Assembly (NCBI GenBank): GCA_002733605.1
Contig: NVWK01000001.1
Coordinates: 78,304 to 142,303, forward strand
Direction: 5' to 3'
Origin: Robiginitomaculum sp.
GTDB lineage: Bacteria > Pseudomonadota > Alphaproteobacteria > Caulobacterales > Maricaulaceae
Length of the DNA: 64,000 nt
Below the pieces are notes generated by a model. That model ran no database searches and was not told the DNA's origin. It worked only from the letters and a program-made list of their open reading frames with translations. A program made the position numbers and the translations under genes. Position 1 is the stretch's first letter. The number at the start of each line of letters is the position of its first letter. Positions 43,641-50,449 of this stretch are shown here, piece by piece.

Positions 43641-44000
43641 TTATGTGACCGTAAATGCAATTTCGCCCTTCATAACATGCCCGTCCTTGGCGACGGTACG
43701 CCAATAAAATGTATATTTTCCGGCTTCAAGCGTTGGCAAAGTAATGCTGAAAGATTTTTGCATGCTTTTCGGCTTTTCATACGCCAAATCTATGGCTTGG
43801 TCGCCGCCGTCTTTCAACACAATCCCCACCAACCCGACAGCGCTTCCAAAGACAATTTCAAGATGGTCTGGTGCGTCACTCAGCACACTCCCATGTTCAA
43901 TATTTGAAGACTTCAGCGCCGTATGCGCCCATGCGGGCTGTGCAGACATAAAAGAGAGCAAAAGCCAGATCATCAGTAAATTATATATATTTTTCACCAC
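43641..44000 (-). CDS. copC: CopC periplasmic copper-binding protein
   Basis: A 119-residue exported beta-barrel protein that binds Cu(II). The signal peptide ends in PAWA and the mature protein starts with His26 (HTALKSS). This gives the N-terminal amine and imidazole of the copper brace; Asp and His further on (DAPDHLEIVF, DGHVMKGEIAF) complete it. The frame begins at GTG (44000, or the adjacent GTG at 43997), with AAGG six bases upstream and no ATG nearby. It heads the copC-copD-ycnI operon. The 110 A/T-rich bases upstream should hold the promoter. Confidence 0.88.
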   Translation of the reverse strand: MVKNIYNLLMIWLLLSFMSAQPAWAHTALKSSNIEHGSVLSDAPDHLEIVFGSAVGLVGIVLKDGGDQAIDLAYEKPKSMQKSFSITLPTLEAGKYTFYWRTVAKDGHVMKGEIAFTVT

Positions 44001-44110
44001 AACCTACCTTTTCGAGCTTAAAACTCAATTTATTCACAAAAATTTATATTTTATGTCTAGCACATCCATATATACCCGTCACTGAAAAACTGTGTTTTCC
44101 TACGCTTCCC

Positions 44111-44809
44111 TTACCCGAAAGCCTTCATTTCAACCCTGTCAATATAAGCCATGAGTGTTTTAGAATTTCCGACATAAGCGGATAAGGGGGTCGGAAACGG
44201 TTTCGCCATAATACTAGCCAGAAAACCATAGCCACATGCATCATATTCGCTCGGGGTCTTCCCCAGTAAATACGGCTTGTCGCCAAGCACATCTTCAAAA
44301 GCTTTCACATCCTGCACACCAAATGCAAAAATTTCCTCATGACTATGGCGGCCGATCCCGTGGGCGTACATACCTTTGCGCATGTCTTTAACGATTTTTC
44401 CCGTAATAAAACCCCGGATCAGTTTCGGGATCATGCCAAACCATGTCTCCAGAACAAGCTTCTGGTTTTCCGGCATCATCCAGCGTGTATAGACCACCAC
44501 CCAATAGGTGCGCTCTTCCAGCATGGTTTTAACCGCATGACCAATCGCATGTTGCTCATTGGTCAGGTTTTCACCCAGCGTATCCCCATATTTTTCCTTC
44601 AAATAGGAAATACAAATCGAGCTATCGGCAATTGTCTCCCCGTCATCGATTATATAAGGCAATTTCTCCTTCGGGGCAGGACGTGGATCAGATGTTTCTG
44701 TCGTCTTATACTCAAGCCCGGCCAGGCGTAGATAGGTTTCCAGCTTCAAAACAAACGGGCTGGCTTCATGCATCCCGAACGCAGACGGAAATTTAAAAAA
44801 CTCAATCAT
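44111..44809 (-). CDS. Glutathione S-transferase family protein, Fax/metaxin-like
   Basis: A 232-residue protein of the failed-axon-connections/metaxin branch of the GST fold. The N-terminal FPSAFGMHEASPFVLKLETY and YLRLAGLEY are diagnostic, then KEKLPYIIDDGETIADSSIC. A helical C-terminal domain carries SEYDACGYGFLA. Enzymatic activity is unproven for most members. It lies 13 bases downstream of a VOC gene and is probably cotranscribed with it under a WYL-family regulator. Confidence 0.83.
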   Translation of the reverse strand: MIEFFKFPSAFGMHEASPFVLKLETYLRLAGLEYKTTETSDPRPAPKEKLPYIIDDGETIADSSICISYLKEKYGDTLGENLTNEQHAIGHAVKTMLEERTYWVVVYTRWMMPENQKLVLETWFGMIPKLIRGFITGKIVKDMRKGMYAHGIGRHSHEEIFAFGVQDVKAFEDVLGDKPYLLGKTPSEYDACGYGFLASIMAKPFPTPLSAYVGNSKTLMAYIDRVEMKAFG

Positions 44810-44822
44810 TTCATATACCTCG

Positions 44823-45218
44823 CTAGGAACCGGTTTTAGTTATACAGAAGAAATTAAACTTGTTTCCGTCCAAATCACGGCAATATCCCGCGTAAAAACC
44901 GTCTTCGCCACGTGGCCCGGGCTTACCTTCACATGTAGCCCCTAGCTCGATTGCCTTCGCATAAAGAGCATCAACTTTTTGAGTATCAGTGGCGATAAAT
45001 GCAGTCATAACCCCATTGCCAACACTCGCCTCTTTCTTGTTTTCCGGGTGACACACACAAAAAGCCGTCGAATGTGTTGCGCTTTGGCTTTGCCCCCATG
45101 CCGTAAAATAGCCCTCAACTTCCATTGTACGTTTTGCCCCAAGTTCTGCGAGCAACTCATCATAAAATGCCAATGCTTTATCGTAATTATTGGTGCCGAC
45201 CATTTGGTAACCAATCAT
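44823..45218 (-). CDS. VOC-family protein, glyoxalase-like
   Basis: A 131-residue vicinal-oxygen-chelate protein beginning MIGYQMVGTNNYDKALAFYDELL. It ends with a second module GFYAGYCRDLDGNKFNFFC that has the usual RDLDGN turn. Members of this branch are often annotated as glyoxalase or lactoylglutathione lyase; the substrate is unknown. AGGAG lies six bases before the ATG. It is divergent from the WYL regulator gene, with a palindrome of 21-base arms between them, and is followed by a GST gene. A glutathione-dependent detoxification pair is plausible. Confidence 0.83.
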   Translation of the reverse strand: MIGYQMVGTNNYDKALAFYDELLAELGAKRTMEVEGYFTAWGQSQSATHSTAFCVCHPENKKEASVGNGVMTAFIATDTQKVDALYAKAIELGATCEGKPGPRGEDGFYAGYCRDLDGNKFNFFCITKTGS

Positions 45219-45249
45219 AGTATTCTCCTGTTCAAGTTATAAAAATTGC

Positions 45250-45297
45250 TCTAGCACAACCCTACTGACAGGAGTGTGTCAGTAGGGTTGTGCTAGA
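45250..45297. promoter_or_regulatory. Perfect long palindrome, candidate operator of the WYL/YafY regulator
   Basis: Two exactly complementary 21-base arms (45250-45270 and 45277-45297) flank a six-base spacer GGAGTG. The inner part reads CCTACTGACA and TGTCAGTAGG. It fills most of the 87 bases between the divergent VOC and regulator genes and ends at the regulator's AGAAGG ribosome site. A -10-like TATAAC for the VOC gene lies at 45241-45236 (minus strand). There is no T run, so an operator is more likely than a terminator. Confidence 0.7.
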
Positions 45298-45305
45298 AGG
45301 GCATT

Positions 45306-46001
45306 ATGAAAAAAACCGAACGCCTATTTCGCATCATTGACCGTTTGCGCGGCCACAACAAAGCTGTCACCGCCGAAACCCTCGCCGCCGAGCTTGGCGT
45401 ATCCGTACGCACCATATACCGGGATATGAAAGCGCTCGAAAATCAGGCCATCCCTGTGCAAGGCGAAGCCGGTGTCGGCTATATGCTTGGCCCGGGTTTC
45501 GACGCACCACCTCTGGCCTTCGATAATGACGAGTTGGACGCCCTTGTGATCGGTTTACGGCTGGTCCAGCGCGACGCCGACCCGATTTTAAAAGGTGCCG
45601 CCCTCTCCGCCCTCGAGAAAATCCGCGTTACCTCAAAATCTCCCGAACTTCTGGACACACCGATCTACGCCCCCGATTTTGGACGCCATGAACACCTTCA
45701 TATGATGAGCACCCTGCGGGTCGCCATTCGCAACGCAACCGTGATGACAGTAGAATATGAAGCGCTTTCCGGTGAACATACGCTTCGCACCATCAAACCC
45801 TTGGCCCTGATTTTCTTCCCGCGCACCCATTTACTGGCAACATGGTGTCATTTGCGCAAAGATTACCGTAATTTCCGGATCGACAGGATTATATCATGTA
45901 TTGATAGTGGCGAAAACTTCACCAAGGAGAAAACCCGCCTTCTGCGTGGCTATCATGCTCACGTGAAACGCGAAATAGACCGCCATAAAGATAACTCATG
46001 A
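45306..46001 (+). CDS. YafY-type HTH/WYL-domain transcriptional regulator
   Basis: A 231-residue DeoR-like regulator. The N-terminal HTH_11 domain (RLFRIIDRLRGHNKAVTAETLAAELGVSVRTIYRDMKAL) is followed by a WYL effector domain (about residues 135-205; strands TVMTVEYEALSGEHTLRTIKPLAL and THLLATWCHLRKDYRNFRIDRI). Such proteins usually repress or activate an adjacent divergent gene in response to a small ligand. It faces the VOC-GST pair across a perfect palindrome. AGAAGG lies before the ATG. The ligand is unknown. Confidence 0.9.
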   Translation: MKKTERLFRIIDRLRGHNKAVTAETLAAELGVSVRTIYRDMKALENQAIPVQGEAGVGYMLGPGFDAPPLAFDNDELDALVIGLRLVQRDADPILKGAALSALEKIRVTSKSPELLDTPIYAPDFGRHEHLHMMSTLRVAIRNATVMTVEYEALSGEHTLRTIKPLALIFFPRTHLLATWCHLRKDYRNFRIDRIISCIDSGENFTKEKTRLLRGYHAHVKREIDRHKDNS

Positions 46002-46011
46002 CAAAAAAAGC

Positions 46012-47241
46012 CTAACGATTAATCAGCGCTAACGCCGCCATCAACCTCTGTTTATCGACTGAAAACCCCGAACGAACCCATAAAGCCTTCAGAGCCTCAA
46101 GAGCCGTGCCAACCTTTGGCCCAGACGGCACACCAGCCCCGATCATATCTTGACCAGTGAGCGGAAACTCCGGCCATTCCCAATCACGCGCCTGTTCAAA
46201 AATAGACAACCATTTATTGCGGATCACCGGATCTTCGGCCCCTGCCGCACGCAATACGGCTCTATCCATCGCCACCTGCCGCCCGGCCTTATAAATTTCT
46301 ATGTGCAAATCTCTCCCCGACAAGCTCGGCGTGAATGTACTCCGGTCCCCAGCCCAGCCCAGCAGGCGTGATTTCTCCGCATTGGACATTTTCAACCGCC
46401 GCACCAAACCCGCGATCGCAAACTCGTCGCGCGCCGCCATCGCCATCAACCGTAAATACGGATCAATTTCTAAACCGGCCTGTTCTTCAATACCGATCAA
46501 AAGCTGCAAACCTTCACTATTACTGGCGTCCGGTAACAGCGTTTCCAAAATACCGTTAATCTGCATGACATTGACCGTGCGGTGCGGTGCGGGTGCACCC
46601 AGTATTTTCTTGAACTCGGCCCACACCCGTTCAGAAGAAAGGGATTTCAATCCCCCTCTTAATTCCCGACACGCACCAAGTGCATCCTTATCCATCACTA
46701 CGTCATCCGCATACCAGGCATGGAACCGAAAATATCTCAAAATACGTAAATAATCTTCTTCGATACGCGCCTTCGCCGTACCGACAAACCGGATATGTTT
46801 ACCCTTGATATCCGCAAGCCCCTGTCCGGTTGGATCATATACTTTGCCGTCATGATCCGCATACAAGGCATTCATGGTAAAGTCGCGCCGCTGCGCATCC
46901 TCGTCCCAGTCCGTGGTAAACTCGACCGTCGCCCGGCGTCCGTCCGTACTGACATCACGGCGCAGGCTGGTGATTTCAAAAACCGTATCGCCGGCCACCG
47001 CCGTGATCGTTCCGTGTGCCAGACCCGTTTCGTGCACAGCAATATTCGCGGCCTTCAACGCCTCGATAACCGCCTGCGGTTCCAGACGGGTCGCCATGTC
47101 AAAGTCGGTAACGGGCGCCCCCAAAATCGCATTGCGAACACATCCGCCAACGAAGCGCACTTCATCATTACCCAGCGCAGCAAACACCCGTTGTGCAGGT
47201 TTCGCGTTAAGCCATGTGTGAACAGAGATATCCAATTTCAT
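46012..47241 (-). CDS. cca: CCA tRNA nucleotidyltransferase (class II)
   Basis: A 409-residue enzyme that builds or repairs the 3' CCA of tRNA. The poly(A) polymerase-type head has VRFVGGCVRNAILG and the metal Asp pair in TDFDMAT. RRDFTMNALYADHDGKVYDP follows, then the template Arg region RIEEDYLRILRYFRF. There is no HD phosphohydrolase domain. It overlaps the CoA pyrophosphatase gene as ATGA. The DUF1285-nudix-cca order is a recurrent alphaproteobacterial unit. It is convergent with the WYL regulator. Confidence 0.93.
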   Translation of the reverse strand: MKLDISVHTWLNAKPAQRVFAALGNDEVRFVGGCVRNAILGAPVTDFDMATRLEPQAVIEALKAANIAVHETGLAHGTITAVAGDTVFEITSLRRDVSTDGRRATVEFTTDWDEDAQRRDFTMNALYADHDGKVYDPTGQGLADIKGKHIRFVGTAKARIEEDYLRILRYFRFHAWYADDVVMDKDALGACRELRGGLKSLSSERVWAEFKKILGAPAPHRTVNVMQINGILETLLPDASNSEGLQLLIGIEEQAGLEIDPYLRLMAMAARDEFAIAGLVRRLKMSNAEKSRLLGWAGDRSTFTPSLSGRDLHIEIYKAGRQVAMDRAVLRAAGAEDPVIRNKWLSIFEQARDWEWPEFPLTGQDMIGAGVPSGPKVGTALEALKALWVRSGFSVDKQRLMAALALINR

Positions 47242-47843
47242 GCGTCCAGCCTTTCATACAATCTATACAATATCATTGCGGTCATGCCCCATACATTATG
47301 GACCATATTTTCTGCGTTTGGCCAAGGCATATCGTACAATATATGCCATTCATTTTCAAATTTAACTTCTCTACGTATATGGTTGTTTCGACTCATAAAA
47401 AACGACAAAGGGATTTCGAAAACCGCGTCCACTTCACCCGGGTCCGGCGTGATGATCGCCGCAGGGTTAAAGATGCCGACATAGGGCGTAATTCTGTACT
47501 CGGACACAGCGTTAAACGAGGGCAGCCGCCCCAGCAAATGAATGTCCTCGCGCCCAATGCCAACCTCTTCATACGTCTCGCGCAAAGCCCCCTCGCACGG
47601 CGTCTCTCCGATTTCTGTACGCCCGCCCGGAAAGCTGACTTGCCCTGCATGGCTTTTCATATGCATCGGCCTTCTGGTCAACAAAACATGCCAGTCTGCA
47701 GCCCGCAAAACCAAAGGCATCAAAACGGACGCCGGTCTCTGGCCTGTGCGTTTCGGCACATGGGTATCGCCCTCTATCTGCAAAGGATCGAGCGCCGCCT
47801 TGACCCGCACAATCAATGGATCGTCCAGAGAGCTTCTAAACAT
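47238..47843 (-). CDS. CoA pyrophosphatase, NUDIX family
   Basis: A 201-residue Nudix hydrolase that splits CoA, acyl-CoA or oxidised CoA into phosphopantetheine derivatives and 3',5'-ADP. The Nudix box is complete (GGRTEIGETPCEGALRETYE followed by EVGI). It is preceded by the CoA-specific LLTRRPMHMKSHAGQVSFPG, the UPF0035 signature. I start at ATG 47843 (MFRSSLDD), overlapping the DUF1285 gene by eight bases. An ATG at 47882 is the alternative; the longer open frame is antisense-like. Confidence 0.88.
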   Translation of the reverse strand: MFRSSLDDPLIVRVKAALDPLQIEGDTHVPKRTGQRPASVLMPLVLRAADWHVLLTRRPMHMKSHAGQVSFPGGRTEIGETPCEGALRETYEEVGIGREDIHLLGRLPSFNAVSEYRITPYVGIFNPAAIITPDPGEVDAVFEIPLSFFMSRNNHIRREVKFENEWHILYDMPWPNAENMVHNVWGMTAMILYRLYERLDA

Positions 47844-48426
47844 TGTGAACGCCGGCAGGGCCGAGAGGAAAGAAAAGTGCATTGCTATACACCCCAAGCT
47901 GTACCCCCTTGCCCGTGTCCCGCTCCACCGCATGCTCCACCAATTCATAAAACACCGGACGTACCAACAACGCTTCCAACCGTCCCCGCACATGTAACAA
48001 CGGAGTCGGCTCCAAACTCACCGGATCGGTTTCAACATGCAGGGCGTGTTCAGCCCCCAGCTCAATCACATCACCGGACGTCGTTGTGAAGAACATATGC
48101 TGGTCTTCTCCCTTCCCCTCCACATCGACGCGCACAGCTAAAAACGCGGCGCACTCTACCTCGATACGGATTTTCTCGGCAGGCGTGACGAGGTAGTGGA
48201 ACCCATCTTCGTCTTTACGCAATACCCGCGAAAACAGTTTTACAAGAGGCGCACGGGTAATCTGGCTGCCTTCATGCCACCAGCTTCCGTCTTTGCGAAT
48301 CACCATATCCATCTCGCCGCAATACTCGGGATGCCAGTTTTCCACCGGCAACGCGCCATCACCCGCGGATTTAGCCGCTTCAATAAGCGACCCTAACGAA
48401 TTTGTTCCTGATTTTACTGTCTGCAT
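47836..48426 (-). CDS. DUF1285 domain-containing protein
   Basis: A 196-residue protein of the DUF1285 family, recognised by VENWHPEYCGEMDMVIRKDGSWWHEGSQITRAPLVKLFSRVLRKDEDG. A second repeat-like half carries AFLAVRVDVEGKGEDQHMFFTT and LLHVRGRLEALLVRPVFYELVE. Its biochemical function is not known. It leads the DUF1285-nudix-cca operon. The start codon lies in a 14-base near-exact tandem repeat, so a second, out-of-frame ATG sits 14 bases upstream. Confidence 0.85.
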   Translation of the reverse strand: MQTVKSGTNSLGSLIEAAKSAGDGALPVENWHPEYCGEMDMVIRKDGSWWHEGSQITRAPLVKLFSRVLRKDEDGFHYLVTPAEKIRIEVECAAFLAVRVDVEGKGEDQHMFFTTTSGDVIELGAEHALHVETDPVSLEPTPLLHVRGRLEALLVRPVFYELVEHAVERDTGKGVQLGVYSNALFFPLGPAGVHNV

Positions 48427-48443
48427 TTTGCTGTCTGCATTTT
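48417..48443. repeat. Short tandem duplication at the DUF1285 start
   Basis: CTGTCTGCATTTT occurs at 48417-48429 and again at 48431-48443, one base apart. The DUF1285 ATG (minus strand) lies in the first copy. The copy further upstream duplicates the start codon out of frame. Confidence 0.7.
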
Positions 48444-48526
48444 AATGTTCACACTGGTAAGAATCCTTTTGCGATTCACACGCAATGCCTTAAACCTAAT
48501 CTCAAAACCCTATCATGCAAGTCAAA

Positions 48527-48552
48527 GACATCAAGTGAAGACATCAAGTGAA
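48527..48552. repeat. 13-base tandem duplication upstream of moxR
   Basis: GACATCAAGTGAA is repeated exactly and without a gap (48527-48539, 48540-48552). It ends 16 bases before the moxR ATG, just upstream of its ribosome site AAGGAAA. Confidence 0.75.
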
Positions 48553-48568
48553 TACATAAGGAAACCAT

Positions 48569-49549
48569 ATGAGCGCTGCGTTGGAAAAAAAGCTAAACAC
48601 TGCCAGTACCAAGCTAAATTCGGCTAAATCTGCCATCGGGCACGTTGTGATCGGACAGGAAGATGTTGTCGATCTGGCCCTCGCGGCCATTCTCAGTGGC
48701 GGTCATGCCCTACTGGTTGGCGTCCCCGGCCTTGCCAAGACCTTGCTCGTAGAAACTCTATCCACAGTGTTAGGCCTCGATGGCAAACGCATACAATTTA
48801 CGCCTGACCTCATGCCTGCCGACATTATCGGCTCGGAAGTGCTGGAAGAAACCGCCAAAGGCAAACGCTCTTTCCGCTTCATTCCCGGCCCCGTCTTCTG
48901 CCAACTGCTTATGGCGGATGAGATCAACAGAGCCAGCCCCCGCACCCAGTCCGCACTTTTACAAGCCATGCAAGAACACTTTGTCACCATTGCTGGCGTA
49001 CGCCATGATCTCCCCGCCCCCTTTCATGTGCTGGCCACCCAAAACCCGATCGAGCAGGAAGGCACCTACCCCCTGCCCGAAGCCCAACTTGACCGATTCT
49101 TGTTCCAAATCGACGTCGATTACCCGACAGAAACAACCGAGCGCAGTATTCTCCTCGCCACAACTGGCACAAATACGGGCACAGCCAAAAAAGTCATGAC
49201 CCCCAAACAGCTCATGGACATGCAAATGCTCGTACGTTCCATGCCTATTGGAGATAAAGTGGTGGATTGCATTCTAGCCTTGGTACGCGGCGCCCGCCCC
49301 GAAGAAAGCGGATTTGATTTCATCAAAGATACAGTTGCGTGGGGGCCGGGCCCACGGGCCGGACAAGCCCTAATGCTTGCCAGCCGCGCACGCGCCCTAT
49401 TGGACGGACGGATTTCGCCCTCGATAGACGATGTGCTCGCCCTTGCCGCCCCTGTCTTAAAACACCGCATGGCGCTAAGTTTTGCGGCCCGTGCAGACGG
49501 CACAACAATCGATAATCTGATCGTCCAGCTTACCGAGCGTGTTGGCTAA
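48569..49549 (+). CDS. moxR: MoxR-family AAA+ ATPase
   Basis: A 326-residue AAA+ chaperone-like ATPase. Walker A is LLVGVPGLAKTLL, Walker B is LLMADEINRASPRTQSALLQ, and sensor 1 is VLATQNPIEQEGTYPLPEAQ. The C-terminal lid (about residues 240-325) follows. MoxR proteins help mature metal- or von Willebrand-domain protein complexes. AAGGAAA lies before the ATG. It begins a tight run with a DUF58 protein and two large membrane proteins, all overlapping or a few bases apart. Confidence 0.93.
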   Translation: MSAALEKKLNTASTKLNSAKSAIGHVVIGQEDVVDLALAAILSGGHALLVGVPGLAKTLLVETLSTVLGLDGKRIQFTPDLMPADIIGSEVLEETAKGKRSFRFIPGPVFCQLLMADEINRASPRTQSALLQAMQEHFVTIAGVRHDLPAPFHVLATQNPIEQEGTYPLPEAQLDRFLFQIDVDYPTETTERSILLATTGTNTGTAKKVMTPKQLMDMQMLVRSMPIGDKVVDCILALVRGARPEESGFDFIKDTVAWGPGPRAGQALMLASRARALLDGRISPSIDDVLALAAPVLKHRMALSFAARADGTTIDNLIVQLTERVG

Positions 49550-49552
49550 TTG

Positions 49553-50449
49553 ATGCCGGTTGCCCCCACCAAATCGCAGGCAAAAACCCTCACACTTCGA
49601 CGTCGTGCGGAACAGTTGGCAGCCCCCTATCCGGGACTATTGGCCGAGGCTGAACGTGTGGCCGCGATTGTCGCCCAAGGCGTACATGGCCGCCGCCGCG
49701 CAGGCGCTGGCGAAAGTTTCTGGCAATACCGCAATTACACACAATCGGACAGCGCCAGCCAAATCGACTGGCGACGCTCTGCCCGCTCGGATCATCTCTA
49801 TGTGCGTGAAAACGAATGGGAGGCCGCCAATACGGTCTGGTTCTGGCGCGATGGTTCTGCCGGTATGGATTGGCGGTCCAACAAAAACCTGCCCACCAAG
49901 AAAGACCGCGCCAGCGTCTTGATGATCGCTCTCGGCACGCTGCTTATGCGCACAGGCGAACGCTGTGCCGTCATGGGCGAAAGCGAAAAACCCCGAACCG
50001 GGCGTTTCGGAATTGAGCGCGTCTCGAACCGGCTGGCCACAAGCCCCGGCAAGCAAAGCGCACTGTCTACGGATTTTTCAGCCCATGCCCGTCTGGTTTT
50101 GGCCTCCGACTTCCTGGATACCCCCGATGCATGGCGCACCCGCATTGCGGCGCTCAGCGCCCGTCCCGCCTCCGGCGTCCTCCTGCATATTGTTGATCCC
50201 GCAGAGCGCAGCTTTCCCTATCGTGGCCGCATGCGCCTGTTCGAACCGGGTGCAAAGACAAAACTGCCCTTCCTGCTTGGTCGGGCCGAACACGCCAAAA
50301 CCGAGTATGTAGAAAAATTCCAAGCCCATGAGCACGCCTTGGCCAACACGGCGCGGCGCCTCGGCTGGACGCTGATCACCCATACTACGGATCAACCGGC
50401 CACCCACGCCCTCACCGCCCTGTATCAAGCCTTGGCGAAGGACACATAA
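49553..50449 (+). CDS. DUF58 domain-containing protein
   Basis: A 298-residue protein with the DUF58 core motif GESFWQYRNYTQSDSASQIDWRRSARSDHLYVRE. A degenerate vWA-like fold follows (ANTVWFWRDGSAGMDW, where a metal-site DxSxG is partly kept). DUF58 proteins are regular partners of MoxR. ATG 49553 is chosen; a TTG lies directly before it. Its last base is the A of the next gene's ATG. It is probably cytosolic or peripheral to the membrane. Confidence 0.88.
   Translation: MPVAPTKSQAKTLTLRRRAEQLAAPYPGLLAEAERVAAIVAQGVHGRRRAGAGESFWQYRNYTQSDSASQIDWRRSARSDHLYVRENEWEAANTVWFWRDGSAGMDWRSNKNLPTKKDRASVLMIALGTLLMRTGERCAVMGESEKPRTGRFGIERVSNRLATSPGKQSALSTDFSAHARLVLASDFLDTPDAWRTRIAALSARPASGVLLHIVDPAERSFPYRGRMRLFEPGAKTKLPFLLGRAEHAKTEYVEKFQAHEHALANTARRLGWTLITHTTDQPATHALTALYQALAKDT

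Noticed and set aside
45250..45297. The long palindrome as an intrinsic terminator
   Set aside because: It lies between divergent starts, not after a gene, and no T run follows on either strand.
46795..47484. 229-codon plus-strand open frame
   Set aside because: It is antisense to cca and the start of the nudix gene, without motifs or ribosome site.
47214..48089. 291-codon plus-strand open frame
   Set aside because: It is antisense to the CoA pyrophosphatase and DUF1285 genes, which have complete family motifs.
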